From Paragorgia papillata (taxonomy: Eukaryota > Cnidaria > Anthozoa > Scleralcyonacea > Coralliidae): a stretch of DNA of 64,000 nt. This document shows positions 11,482 through 22,900 of this stretch, one piece after another (the stretch's first letter is position 1; every line of letters starts with the position of its first letter). Made by a program: the position numbers and the translations under genes. Location of the stretch: the NCBI GenBank assembly GCA_035771165.1, contig JAWNZC010000309.1:1-64000 (forward strand), in the 5' to 3' direction. The notes below the pieces were generated by a model. That model had not been told where the DNA came from. It worked only from the letters and a program-made list of their open reading frames with translations, and searched no databases.

Positions 11482-12409
11482 TTATCGTGTCAGCACCGAC
11501 GGAACATTATCCAAAATATGTGCCGGTGTTCGAATGTACAGTTGATAAGCATTACTTTCCCAACGTCCCAGGGTTTTGATATGGTGGTCTGGAATCCCCG
11601 CCAGCGCGGCACTTGTGGCTGCCCCAATTCTGAAGCTGTGTCCCGAGAAAATTCCTTTGAGGCCTGCTCGGTTCGCTGTGCTCTGTAACCATCCTGGATA
11701 AAGTTGCTCTAGTCAAAGGTTTACCGTCCCGGTGCATAAAGAGGGGGCCTGCCGCATTCCCTCTGGCGTGGAGGTACTGGAGTACTGCTCTCACCGCGCA
11801 GATTGAGGAGCCAGATGCTGCCAGGCGAAGTGTAACCCCTTTGCGGAACGGGTCGGTTTTGGATGCTTTTATCTTCACCATCATATAGTTAGGTGAAATG
11901 TGTCTATCTACTGAAATTGTTGTCGATACTTAGGTGGTAATCTTTGTTGAAGGAACTGCACGTGGCGTGGTGAATTCCCCACACCGAAGGAAGCCGAAAA
12001 AACCAAGACAGCAGGCTGCCCAAAACAATATATCGTCATACCGCGTCAGTTCTAGTTGTGACCGTAGTGTTCTCAGTACATCTATCGTCACTGGAAGTCT
12101 TGCTGATGTTGAATTTCCATGGGTGCGTTTGATGCCTCGAAGCACTCTTTCCAATCTTAGACAATTTTCCAGTGGGTTACGGAACCCCTGCTCAATGTGT
12201 AGAGACCTCACGCCGGCTAGATATACCTTGATGGAGTTTGCATGTACAGACCCGGCCAAGTGTGTGGCGAATAACATTAAAGTCCATTCTGATGCTGGGC
12301 ATGGGAATCCTGATGGTGATAGCTGGTTAGTTCGGTAGCTGAAGTCAGTGAACCGTTTCTGAGCAGTAGAATATGTTCGTCGTGTAGATGAGGCTATACC
12401 CTGTCCCAT
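11482..12409 (-). pseudogene. Tyrosine recombinase of the DIRS-like element
   Basis: This is the integrase-type enzyme of DIRS elements, which joins circular cDNA to the target by a tyrosine recombinase mechanism. The 11930-12409 frame has the N-terminal SAM-like part and FFGFLRCGEF with the first catalytic Arg. The 11552-11884 frame continues the catalytic domain. After a phase change near 11660 another frame shows GHSFRIGAAT (His-x-x-Arg), a GRW box and YQLYIRT with the nucleophilic Tyr, ending at TAA 11484-11482. All key residues are present, but shifts near 11890-11930 and 11660 break the gene. Confidence 0.8.
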
Positions 12410-12414
12410 AAAAG

Positions 12415-13860
12415 TTAGAGTACGGTGTTGGAGAAGTTGGAGGTCAATCGGTCTAGCAGCAGCTGTGGAACGGCGACTGGAGTGGGAGACGCTGACGGAG
12501 CCAGGCGGAAGAATTCCTGCAAGCGAAAGCGAGACAGTGCATCAGCGATAGCATTCTGTTTCCCAGGTACATGTACAGCACTCACGGTAAAGTTAAAACG
12601 GGCGGTAATAAGAAACCGATAACGGACCAAATGCATAATGTTATCCTCCCATGAAGAGCCCGTACGTAGCACGGCTACTACGCTTTCATTATCGCACTGG
12701 AATTGTACCCTTTTCTGCTGCCACGATGGCCCCCATACCGCACACGCTAAGACAATGGGAAATAGTTCTTTGTAGGCGATACCCAGTGGTCTTTGAGCAG
12801 GAGACCAAGTACCATTGAACCACGCCTTGTTATGGACGACACCGAAACCCAACTTGCCAGAAGCGTCGGTAGATATGTGCAGATCCGGAGCCATCTCCGA
12901 TTGAGGTAATTCGAAAAAATTTAACACCGTTCCAGTCCACGAGAAGCTCATTCCACCAGGCAATATCAAGCTTGCATTCGCGGGAGAGTCGAATAAAGTG
13001 ATGGGGTCGTCGTACCCCACGAAGAGCGTTTATAATTCTACGTAGGAAGGTTCTTCCGGGACGAACCACGATAATTGCGTGTTGTAGTTTACCCAGCAAC
13101 GATTCCAGGTCCCGTCTGGTGCAGCACTTCCTTCGTTGCCACAGTCGGATTAGGCTACGAAGCTCCGCCAGTTTGTCCACCGGTAGGCGCGCGCATAGTT
13201 TCACAGAATCTAGCTCGATTCCTAGAAATACAAGACACGTTGTAGGTCCGATACATTTTTCCGGGGCTAACGGAATGCCTAAGCGAGCACATGTGTCGTT
13301 AATCTTCGCTAAATTTGAAGCACACTGAACACTGTTGGCAGGACCAAGCGTAAAATAATCGTCCAAGTAGTGGATAAGATCCTGTATTGAATAGTTATTT
13401 TGCAGTAACCATTGCAGCATGTCTGCAAACGAATTGAAAATGAATGGGGCCGATCGAAGGCCAAATGGAAGAACTAAATCTACATAGAATTTTTCGCGCC
13501 ATTTCATTCCAAGCAGAAATCGATGTTGTGGATGAACAGGTATTATGCGGTAGGCACTCTTAATGTCTAGTTTAGCCATCAGAGCGCCTTTTCCCGTTTG
13601 CATGATTAATTTTATGGCGTCGTCGACTTTGCAGTATTGCGTTTGACACACATTTGGATCAATGCCATCATTAACACTGTTTCCTTCGGGAAGGACAAGT
13701 CCAGGATAAGGCGCCACGCGTTCGCAGCAGACTTCTTGGGAATAACACCGAAGCGACTGACGTGAAGGTTTGCGATCGGAGGTTTATCGAAGGGCCCTGC
13801 AATGCGACCAAGCTGCGATTCCTTAGCGAGATAGTTATCGATTACGTCTGGGTGAGTAAG
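12415..13860 (-). pseudogene. Reverse transcriptase and RNase H of the DIRS-like element
   Basis: In minus-strand order there is first a conserved N-terminal segment (LGRIAGPF ... FGVIPKK) at about 13730-13850. Then comes the palm with LPFGLRSAPFIFNSF and the catalytic box HYLDDYF. The RNase H domain (12415-13020) follows, with HISTDASGKLGFG, KELFPIVL, QCDNESVV and AIADALSRF supplying the acidic residues. The two domains are separated by a phase change near 12830-13020, and another lies near 13690. Domain order and motifs are those of DIRS reverse transcriptases. Confidence 0.85.
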
Positions 13861-15460
13861 AGCGGATTTTACAATTAGCGTTTGCCGGTTTCAAGTTTGA
13901 CTCGTTATTGAAAAATAAAGAAAAACCGTGCCGAAGGCCCTCCGTTATAAAACGGACCTTTTCCCGGTCCGGGTGCGAGGATAGTTCAAGTGCGAATTGT
14001 TCCACCTGGATTGGTGACGCTAACGAAACATGTGAAAGAGCATTAACTGACTTAAGAAAAAAATCGTTTTGAGGTAGGTTTGAACCTCTAGCGTCGAGCT
14101 GTAATGCGGCGACGTGGTGAACTGGAGCGGTGACGTTTTGGTTGGTGGTAGGTGTGCTGACGCGCTTGCTGCTGAGGGCAATCGATACGGCGGTGTGCAC
14201 CGGCGCAACCATTGGTGTCACAGAGATGTTGGTAATTGCAGACACCGTATCTGCTTGAACACTGGCCCTGGTTCCATGAGCGACAAATTTGTGGCAGTCG
14301 TGCAATGCTGAGCGCTTCTTTACCGGTGGAGCGAAAGGAGGTTTGACCGCGGTTGAGAGGCATGCCCGCAGTGTGGTAGTTGTAGAGGTCTGTCCGCATG
14401 ACACTCCAATCTGTCAGACCATTTGCAGCTGCGTCCTGCCTGAAGGCTTTGTCGTAGTGCAGCCAGGAAAGGCCACCAAAACGCCGAGATGTGCGCAAAA
14501 TCAAAGACATGTATGGCAAGAGGTCTTGCGATCGGTCGGGATAGTAGGCTGTAACTACTGACAAAAAACTGACAAAACATTCTACCCAGGTAACAATATC
14601 CGAGATTTCCCTGCGTCGCTTTCTAGAATATGGTAATGTGGGAATAACAACGGGTCCCGCCACCGTGCTGAATTGGAATTGTTCAGAGTGATCGTCCAAG
14701 TTCTCGGGGATCAACTCCGCCATGTCGATATACTGCCCTGTCAAAATTTTTTCCACCAGTTTGGCGGGAATAGGTGTATGCCCAGGCCCCAGCGCGAACG
14801 GGGCTACTATGCCGCTATTAGTATCGCCTATACCGGGTTTTGTTCCTGGTACGGTACGTTTGCCCTTCTACGTTGAACGTGACATCTTCGCCTGTTTCTT
14901 GGGTCGTGGTATTACCACGTGGCAAGTTATTTGCGAGTGGAACAAATGGTGGGGCAGAAAATGAATTAATGTTCACAGTACCTGATGTGGAATCGGTGTT
15001 GGAATCCAACACAGTCCGCTGCGGAGATGCCAGGCGCTGTTGACGATAGCGTTGAACCGCGCAAAACTCTTATCGCTGGATTGGAGAAACGAGGAATAGT
15101 ACCTTGACGTTCCAGGAGACGTACTTGACCCACGGAGTGAATGGGCGCCGCGTTGCGTTGCGTTGTTACGTTGCCCTCGCCAACAGATGTTCGACTATGG
15201 CTTTGAGACAATGCTTGTGAGATCATATTCTGGACGGTGGTGATAAACTCCGGAGAGTTTAACTGAAGGGCCACTGCTTGGCTATCTTGTTGCCCTGAAT
15301 TGCTGTCGTTTCCCATGAAACTTGTGGAGGGGCCTCCCTCTTGATTCTGCTCTGTTGGCTTGGACATAATTGCGAACAGTTGTCCACTCTGCGATAACTC
15401 GTGCGTTTGCGAGAATGTGCTCGAGCCTTTCATGTAATACGAGCTTAGCCAGGCTATCAT
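13861..15460 (-). pseudogene. Gag-like region of the DIRS-like element
   Basis: Several overlapping minus-strand frames (14966-15460, 14818-15012, 14088-14756, 13835-14404) carry the gag-like protein. The 14088-14756 frame has a structured core followed by a cysteine/histidine-rich segment (CRSWNQGQCSS ... CNYQHLC ... CAGAHRRIDC) typical of CCCH/zinc-knuckle gag ends. The 13835-14404 frame then leads into the reverse transcriptase N-terminus (HPDREKVRFITEGLRHGF). The frames are broken and the N-terminal part is low-complexity. Confidence 0.65.
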
Positions 15461-15567
15461 GTGCTGTCAGCGTGCACACCATGCATGCTCAGCTGCGTTC
15501 CATGCATTAGAACCCAGGACCACTTGCGTCCCCGCTCCTGTGGTTTAACCTTGGTTATTTCATAACC

Positions 15568-16200
15568 CCATGTAAAATTAGTTTGGAAAATTTTAAGTTG
15601 ACAATTCCGTTTTTAAAACCAAAAGATCAATTAACAGACGCTTTAAATACATCGTTTGTAACAAATCAAAAAGAAGCTAAATATTATTCTACCACATTAC
15701 GCACAGTAACAGAGACTATTCCAGCTGGTAGAAGAAGCTTAATTGTAAACGATATATTTAATGGAAGTTGTCCAGTACGTTTATTTATGATGTATGTTCG
15801 TCAAGCTAATTTCAACGGTACACCTGCATCTAACGCATTTAGATTTCAAATGGAAGATATTACAAATGTTAATATTTCAGTAAATAATGTTAATGTGGAA
15901 ACTATAAAAAATTCAGTACAAGCCTACAGATTATTACGTAAAGTACTTAATAAAAGATATTCAGAAATGCCTATAACTTACGATCAATTTATTCACGGCT
16001 ATGGAATTTTCGGATTCGATCTAACATCAAATAGCGATACTCATCTAAAAGTATTACCTAATCGCCCCAGTGGTGTAGTTAATGCTCATATTGAATTTTT
16101 CAGCTAATACAAATGTTGGAGTAATGCTTTTTATTGGAGAATTTCGTAATGAAATAAAAGTCGGTGTTTCGTCGCCAGCTCGTTTATTGTACAATATTTG
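15568..16200 (+). pseudogene. Major capsid protein, C-terminal part
   Basis: This is the second half of the double-jelly-roll MCP. It picks up in the same phase as the N-terminal part at the CCA codon and shows the family's second barrel: LENFKLTIPFLKP, an IPAGRRSLIVNDIFNG segment, and HGYGIFGFDLT near the C-terminus. At the T run near 16096-16100 the frame shifts. The last strand (VMLFIGEFRNEI) is in another phase, ending at TGA 16198-16200. The gene is therefore broken by the retroelement and by one shift. Confidence 0.85.
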
Positions 16201-16494
16201 ATAAAAAAAAAAATAAAAGAAATTAACAAAAAAAAAAACAACGTTGTTCGCTCTTTGACTATGAAGAAGAAGACGAAACAAAAATATTAAAAACTTTTAT
16301 AATAAATTTTTAAAAAAAATGACGTTCACTCTTTGACTGCAAGTTAAAAGGAGAAGCAGCTGACAAGAATGGGAAAAGAAAAAAAAAGTAAAAAAAAACA
16401 ATCGACAAAAACAAAAATTATCGATCCAAATAAACATTTAAATAAAGAACATATTGTTATTTACCCTCTTATTTCAAAATTTAGTTAAAAAAAC
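16201..16494 (+). repeat. Intergenic spacer with a displaced 40-bp copy
   Basis: There is no gene. About 16262-16300 carries a near copy of 16757-16796 from inside the next gene (gaagaagaagacgaaacaaaa, then tattaaaaact). Close by, a ctctttgact motif occurs twice (16249-16260 and 16328-16339). This looks like slippage or template-switch duplication in a GAA-rich area. Confidence 0.5.
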
Positions 16495-17118
16495 ATGGAG
16501 AAGGAAAAAAAAGAAATTTCTGAAACTGATAATGAAGAAGAAGAAGAAGAAGAAGAAGAAGAAGAAGAAGAAGAAGAAGAAGAAGAAGAAGAAGAAGAAG
16601 AAGAAAAAAAAGAAAAATATGAAGAAATTTCGGAATTTGAATCTTCTGATAACGAAGAAGAAGAAGAAGAAGAAAAAAAAAAAGAAGAAGAAGAAAGTAT
16701 GAATGAAGAATATAGTAATGAAAGCAATACTGATGATGAACGTGATGAAGATAATGAAGAAGAAGACGAAACAAAAATATTAAAAACTATTATGTTATAT
16801 AATAAAATGAAAAAAAAAAATGAAAAAAAATTTTTTTTACCGCAAATTAATAAATTTCTTAAATCAAATATGAGAAAAAAATATACTTTATATAACAAAT
16901 CTTTACAAAAAAAAATTATTACATTATCAAAAAATATTGTAAATCAAAAAATTCCAATAGTATGTTCACGTGAATATAAATACGTTCTTAAAAAAATAGC
17001 ACGTAATAAGTTCGATTCAGTTGATCTTAAATTAATGATATGTGAAGATCACTGTTTAGCTAGTGTTCTAGAAAAAGCTTGTAATTATATTTCTACAATT
17101 AAAAAAAATGGCAAATAG
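16495..17118 (+). CDS. Acidic low-complexity protein, 207 aa
   Basis: The N-terminal half is an almost pure Glu tract encoded by a (GAA)n run (16532-16606), followed by Ser/Asn/Asp-rich acidic sequence. The C-terminal half is basic and better structured, with a conserved-looking segment around EDHCLASVLEKACNYI. Its end overlaps the next start by 11 bp, as in compact viral gene sets. It lies between the MCP and the protease. The function is unknown; an acidic partner for the basic core proteins is a guess. The GAA tract length is likely unstable. Confidence 0.55.
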   Translation: MEKEKKEISETDNEEEEEEEEEEEEEEEEEEEEEEEEKKEKYEEISEFESSDNEEEEEEEKKKEEEESMNEEYSNESNTDDERDEDNEEEDETKILKTIMLYNKMKKKNEKKFFLPQINKFLKSNMRKKYTLYNKSLQKKIITLSKNIVNQKIPIVCSREYKYVLKKIARNKFDSVDLKLMICEDHCLASVLEKACNYISTIKKNGK

Positions 17119-17869
17119 ATTACAATTAGTTGATTCGGTAAAATTAAATGAAATGTTTGAACATATCAAAGCTGCTGGTAATGAAAAAAGATTTTTACAA
17201 GGAATAAAAAATCAAGATGAATATGAACTTAATGAAAAAAAAAAAGATTTAGAAAATCTCGTTACAGATGGTCAGAAAGAACGTATTGGTGAAAGTATGG
17301 TACAATTTTTAAAAAAAATAAATTATTACAAACGTAAAATTGATGATGAAAAAAAAAAAAAAGGCAAAGTAAATGCAGAGGAAGAAGAACCGACTGGAAG
17401 TGGTGGAAACATAAATACAAATGAAATAAAAATAAAAAATTTTTTTAAAAAAAATGGAATGATTGAGGAAAATATAAAAATGGGTTTATTAAATATTAAT
17501 AAAGCAGATTTAATATACGATTTATCACACAATGCCGCTAAACAATCGACTTTTAATTTGTCATCAAATCAACATGAAGTAGCATTAAAATATTTAAAAA
17601 AAAAAAAAAATATGCCAGCAAGTTTTATTCGAAATAATTTATTAAAAAAAAAATATAAAGGACATGATAAGCCTTCTTCCGATAAATCTTCTTCTGACGA
17701 TTACGAACTGGATAATCTTTTTAATGAAAATGAAAACGAAGAAGTAAAGAAAAAAAAAAAAAAAAAAATAGAAACAATAAAACTAGCGCCGAGTCCGCTT
17801 AAACTTGAATTTGGAAAATATCGTAGTAAACTACGTGGTAGAAAAATAGAAAAAAAAAATGAATTGTAA
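17108..17869 (+). CDS. Lysine-rich hypothetical virion-type protein, 253 aa
   Basis: The frame is intact and overlaps both neighbours by 11 bp. It is mostly charged and helical with many Lys runs, an EEEEPTGSGGN linker near residue 95, and a Ser-rich stretch near 195. The C-terminus (PSPLKLEFGKYRSKLRGRK) is basic. Its place between the capsid and protease genes suggests a minor virion or scaffold protein. No domain is recognised, so the role is inferred only from position. Confidence 0.55.
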   Translation: MANRLQLVDSVKLNEMFEHIKAAGNEKRFLQGIKNQDEYELNEKKKDLENLVTDGQKERIGESMVQFLKKINYYKRKIDDEKKKKGKVNAEEEEPTGSGGNINTNEIKIKNFFKKNGMIEENIKMGLLNINKADLIYDLSHNAAKQSTFNLSSNQHEVALKYLKKKKNMPASFIRNNLLKKKYKGHDKPSSDKSSSDDYELDNLFNENENEEVKKKKKKKIETIKLAPSPLKLEFGKYRSKLRGRKIEKKNEL

Positions 17870-18464
17870 AGATTTATGTTTTTTAAATCGTTTTCTTTTT
17901 ACCAGTGAAATTAATAAAATTGCTGGCAATAATTTTTTTTTAAAAACATTTTTCTTGGGTACATTTGCTGCTAATCAATTTCCAACAAATATTAATGGCA
18001 AAAAAACCGGATGTTGGATATGGAATACCGATGAAAGTCACGAAAAGGGTAAACGTTGGGTAGCAGTATGGTTAGATAATAATAAAATGTATTTTTTTGA
18101 TAGTTTTGCAAAATCTGTATTTTTTTATAATAGAAATTATTGGAAAGAATATGCAAAAACAAATAATTTTATTTTTATATATTGTCAAAAAAAATCTTTA
18201 CAATCAATAGTGACTTATACTTGTGGTTATTGGTGTTTATTATATTTGTATAATAAAAGTAGAAATAAAGTTGAAAATAATAATAAATGGAAAATAAAAA
18301 ATGTAAGATATAGACGAAAAATAAATAATGATTTAAATTTAAAGAAAAAAATAGATTCAAAGTATGGAAAAATTATTAATAAAATTATATTTAAAAAATG
18401 TTGTAAAAAAAGGGAAACTGAACAAAAATGTTGTAACTTTTATAAAACTTTTATTAAAAGATAA
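17859..18464 (+). pseudogene. Adenain/Ulp1-like cysteine protease, catalytic His replaced
   Basis: This is the maturation protease of adenovirus- and Polinton-type virions (C5/C48 fold). I see GCWIWNTDES, then KGKRWVAVWLDNNKMYFFDSF, then a glutamine in SLQSIVTYTCGYWC. Asp81, Gln115 and Cys122 fit the expected acid, oxyanion Gln and nucleophile. At the catalytic His position (before Trp-Val-Ala) there is Arg66, codon CGT, one transition from CAT/CAC, hence 'pseudogene', although the frame is open. The fold call is good. Loss of activity is inferred. The C-terminal 70 residues are very basic and may bind DNA. Confidence 0.75.
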
Positions 18465-18630
18465 AATTTATTAAAAACTAAAATTTTTTTTCTTCTCTCC
18501 TTTATATATATTTTTTAATATTTTACTAGTTATTCGTATACCGTTGCATTTTACACATTTTTTCTTTTTTTTTTTATTAACAATAAAAAGGGTTTTTTTT
18601 TCGTCTATTTTTCCTGTTTTTATACATTTT

Positions 18631-18834
18631 TCACCAAACTGATCCTAATGTAAAATGTGTATCACGATGTGAATTTCTATTTTTCGATCTTTTATATATT
18701 CTTCTACCACCGCGTTGACGCTTTTTATTACCACGTCCTCCGCGTTGACGTTTTTTATTACCACCACCACCTAATTTTTTTATCCCTTCTAGAATTGATC
18801 CAATATGCATAAAACCTCCTTTTTGACGAACCAT
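18631..18834 (-). CDS. Small basic glycine-rich virion-type protein
   Basis: 67 aa. It opens with RQKGGF, then an amphipathic segment (MHIGSILEGIKKL), then GGGG and a tandem repeat of NKKRQRGGR, and a basic tail. The layout resembles the small DNA-condensing or membrane-active pX/pVI-type proteins of adenovirus-like virions. It shares RQ(K/R)GG motifs with the genes at 18853 and 25252. The neighbour upstream is a second protein of the same kind, and then the packaging ATPase. Confidence 0.55.
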   Translation of the reverse strand: MVRQKGGFMHIGSILEGIKKLGGGGNKKRQRGGRGNKKRQRGGRRIYKRSKNRNSHRDTHFTLGSVW

Positions 18835-18852
18835 TTTTTAAAATTTTTTTTT

Positions 18853-19116
18853 TTACCATATAAGACCTCTTCTTCTATACCTTGGAGCAACATATGTAGT
18901 AGTTCCACCCCTTTGCTTTCTTTTATTACGTCTTTTTCCAAAATGTTTTTTAGTTATTTTTCCTATTTTAGCAACATCGCTAACAAAAAAAAACCCACAT
19001 TGGACTTTTTTTTTCCTTTTTGCGCTACCCCCACCACCCAGCTTTTTTTTCCTTTTTACACTAGCGCCACCACCTAGTCCTAGTAAACCTAAGATTGGCC
19101 CCAGCAGACCAGCCAT
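18853..19116 (-). CDS. Basic glycine-rich virion-type protein (pVI/pX-like)
   Basis: I start it at the ATG at 19116. An upstream ATG at 19143 would add nine charged residues. The N-terminus MAGLLGPILGLLGLGGGA is a hydrophobic Gly/Leu segment that could act on membranes. Then come two KRKKKLGGGG-type repeats, a basic domain with KRKQRGG, and a final PRYRRRG. The combination of an N-terminal amphipathic segment and basic core fits pVI- or mu-like minor capsid proteins. Function is inferred from composition and position. Confidence 0.55.
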   Translation of the reverse strand: MAGLLGPILGLLGLGGGASVKRKKKLGGGGSAKRKKKVQCGFFFVSDVAKIGKITKKHFGKRRNKRKQRGGTTTYVAPRYRRRGLIW

Positions 19117-19275
19117 TCTTTCTTTCTTTCTTTCTTCTTTCACGTTCGTAACGTAAAAGTAGAAAAAACTATTTTTTCTTTATTTATATATAGTAATAAA
19201 AGACAAAATTCATTTTTTTAAAAAAAAAAAAGTTTTATTATTTTTTTTTTTTATATATCATAAATTATCGTATTT

Positions 19276-19974
19276 TCAACCTGGAAAAATATTAGTTCGA
19301 AGTCGCGAATTTTCATAACTATTTGTACAATTATCAAATAACAAATAACCGTATGGATTTTGATTTACATTATCCAATACGCTATCAAATACTTTTCTCT
19401 TTATTTTTTTATTATCACAAATAGTATACATATTTCGTACATCTGCAATATTTTTAAATATTACATGATATTGACTATTAATACGTGAATTTCGTAATTT
19501 TCCATCTCCATACATTAAATTTTGACATATAAAAATTACACTAATATTTTTATGATGAGCATCACGTGACGCATAATTATTTAATTTTTCTAAATTTTCT
19601 TTCGAAGACGTGATAATAGTCATAAGATCGTCTAAAATTATTAAAGTATTATCGATTAAATTCGTTTGTAATTCATCAGCTGTTGGAATTCTTTTGTTAC
19701 AATCAATAAAATTAATTTTTATTTGTTTTTCTTTAATAATCTTTTCTATAGTTTGATATATCGGTTGCTGCGCTGTATAGAGATAAATAATTTTATTAAT
19801 TTTTGGTTCAATCATCACTTCAATAGAATTCAGTAATTTATATATCCAAAATGTCTTTCCAGACTGACTCGGTCCGCATAATGTTGACATAAAAGGATGT
19901 TGAAATGGTATTACAGCGCTGTTTAGTTTATCCAGTATTTTCTAAAAAACCATACGGAAAAGTATAAAAATCAT
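19276..19974 (-). pseudogene. A32/FtsK-type genome-packaging ATPase, frame-broken at N-terminus
   Basis: The ATPase pumps viral DNA into capsids. The clean frame (19276-19890) has Walker A GPSQSGKTF, Walker B TLIILDDL, and a VIFICQNL sensor strand. The conserved opening (DFYTFPYGFLE) lies just upstream in a different phase, with the switch near 19940 in a T/A run. The start codon is therefore uncertain; the nearest ATG on this strand is at 19974. The gene follows the polymerase directly on the same strand. Confidence 0.85.
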
Positions 19975-19976
19975 TT

Positions 19977-22900
19977 TTAAACAACACGTTTATTAAAAGT
20001 GAAAGTAAATATTTTAGTTTCGTCTTGTACAAAAATATGGTTTAATTTATCCCTTGTTATTTTATCGCTATATTTAATTGTAATTTTTTGATCTTTTTTT
20101 TCAACACATTTAGATAACGATTCAAAATTTAATTTTTTTTTTTACATTAATATTAGTTAAACAAAACCCTTTAATATGAATAACTTCTTTAATTTTATCA
20201 TTGTCGTTCTCGTCTTTTTCAACATTACCATCCTCGTCTTTTTCAGTTAAATTAGTTCGATAAGAATAAGATTTTGGACCTGTAGAACAAAATTGAGTAA
20301 TCCATTCGTTTTCTTTTAATTCATTGGTTAATTCTCCTAAATAATTTCCTGTTTCAACACCGTCTTCGTTATTTTTTTTAACGTAAAAAACAGAATCCGT
20401 ATCAAAATATAAAACGCGTGTACCCAATTTATCAATTAAATCAAATAATTTCAAACGTGAATAGGCGGTAACCAAACACGCGATAATTACATTTCCTGTT
20501 TTTAACGGTGCTGTTGTTTCATCTGTTTTCATATAAGTAACTCGTAAATTTTCACCATTAACAAAATCAATTCCCGTTAATTTTACATTACGATCGTTCG
20601 CTAATTGTAATAATTCATCATATTCGGTTAAAAAATCAACTTTTGTATTATTCTCATTTTGAGCAAATTTTCCCCAAAGCGCGTTTAATATTTGTTTAGC
20701 TGTACTACGCAAACCTGGATTGTAACAAATCTTATTTTTATCGAGTAAAATACCTTCATTTTCATAATAATTTTTAATATACTCGTCTACTTTGCTTTCA
20801 ATTAAATATTTTATTAACATCGTAACATTCGTTTGGATAACCCGACGCTTCTTGTTTAATTTTTAAAAAACAATTTACATAATCTTGAAATATTTTTTCT
20901 TGTCGAGAAAAATCATAAATTTCAAAGATTTTTTTCATTCGATAGCCTTTTTCAATAGCTTTATTTATTTCAATACTAGTCCACGTTCCCAGCATACTTC
21001 GTTCATTTTCATTATGTAAACATCGTGTTAATTGGGTAAAATTAGCACATGAATAGCACAAAGGAAATAATAATTTTCCATTTATACGTGCTGGTAATAC
21101 AGGAAAATATAAATCTTGAGGAGGTAAAATACGACATTTCACTAAACCGAATATTTTTGATAGATCTTTATTTTCACATTCGTCTTTAATGTATACTGTT
21201 GGATGACCAACGGGAAATTTATAACTTTTTTGAACAAACGGGTATAATGAGGTAAAGTCAATGTAAAAATTTTTTTCATTTTCATTGATATTCCTAAACA
21301 AACAAACAGGTGAAGTTCTACCACCGTAAAGCGCATCACGCGGTTCCAAGGGAATGTATTCATAAAAATGGGGTTTTTTCTCATCTAAATCATTTTTACT
21401 AAATTTATTTTCTTCTAAAAAGTCGCATTCCCATTTTTCTACAACTTTGAAACCGTTTTTTTTCTAATTGATACGAAAATTTTTTAGTAGCTGAATAAAG
21501 ATGACAAAATTTCTCATTATTTATCTTATTAATTTCATATGGGTGAAAACAATTTGGACAACCATGATAGAAACACCCGTGAAATTGATAGACAGTATTG
21601 TTACTTGTGCAATAACCATCAACATAACGATTTAAAATTCTTTTTTCACCATTTTGCGAACATTTATACTGTAATTCACCGTTACATTCTGTTTCATTGA
21701 TTTGTTCTAACCAAATTAACGCCGTAATACTCTGTTTGACTTTCCCCCTATACCCCCTTGCTGGAATAATTCCGACACATTTTTCCCTTAAAAAATTCAA
21801 ACGAAATACTTTCAATGCGAGACTCGCAATTGTAATACACGATGTATCGTAAAAGGGAGATATACCCGTTGTTTCGTATATCAAAGAGGAAAACTTTAAA
21901 CACCCTTTTCTTAAAATAGATACATCAGACGTACAATAATATCTCATTTCTTCTCTAAATACGTATTGATTTTTTTTTTTTTTCCATATTTTCTACATCA
22001 AAATATTCGCGATCAACAATACATCCGACGTAATCTAAATCGTAAAAACGATACGGGTGAAAACCTTTACACTCGTCATCGAGACCCATTGCTTCGGGTA
22101 TTTTTGATAGTCCCATATGTAAAAATGAAAAACTATCAAAAAAAGTAATATTTTTATCAGTAATTTTCAGCATCATCACTTTATTACCGTTCATAATTGT
22201 TTCAGGATAAATTTTCTTTTCTTCCAATAAAAATTTAAAAATAAAAATCGTGTCAAATCTCCCACCATTATGAGCTAACCAAACAGAATCTTCTTGTAAT
22301 AAAATAAATTTGCATAATTCTTTTACAACATTATTTCCCTCAAAAATAAATTCGCGTTCTCCGCAACAATCAAAATTTTTTTGTTGACCGTCTAAATATT
22401 TTTCAAATTCAATATTCTCACATTTTTTACATACTTTTTGAACTACACAATAATAGGGAACCATTAATTTATTTTCATCATTACGCGTTTCAAAATCAAA
22501 AAAAAAAATTTTATTATCTTTATATTTTGTTTTTTCTTTTGCTTTTGATAATACACTCATGTAACAGTAATGACTTTTATCTTTATAATCATTGCAATGA
22601 AAACAGAACGACTTTTGACAATTATGCACTTTCACATTTTTTTTTGGAAAAAAAACAAAAACGCGGTACTATTTTTTCACAAGTATTACAATAAAAATAG
22701 TATTGACACGGTGTTAATCTCTCATAATTAGTTTGTTTTGGTTTAAAAATTCTATTGGTAAGATGGTTTGTAAAACATTGCTCGTTAAAAAATAAAATAT
22801 TACAATTAGAACATTCAATCTTGAATTCACGTTGGCATTTAGTTTGTCTAAAACATCTTTGACACGTTAAATTACTATTACATATATGGTTATCTTTATG

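Larger units (their letters stand above)
10459..15567 (-). mobile_element. DIRS/Ngaro-like tyrosine-recombinase retrotransposon
   Basis: A 5.1-kb element is inserted in the MCP gene, flanked by CCA on both sides (10456-10458 and 15568-15570). Base composition jumps to balanced GC inside. On the minus strand the order is gag-like, reverse transcriptase with RNase H, and tyrosine recombinase, then a 33-bp minisatellite region. That order, with a tyrosine recombinase in place of an rve integrase, defines DIRS-type elements. I see no methyltransferase, which favours the Ngaro side, but I did not resolve the terminal repeats (split direct or inverted). All coding parts have frame breaks, so this copy looks inactive. 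The flanking CCA may be a 3-bp duplication or microhomology. Confidence 0.85.

Noticed and set aside
16481..16898. Minus-strand poly-Leu and poly-Ser frames
   Set aside because: They are complements of the (GAA)n tract of the acidic gene.
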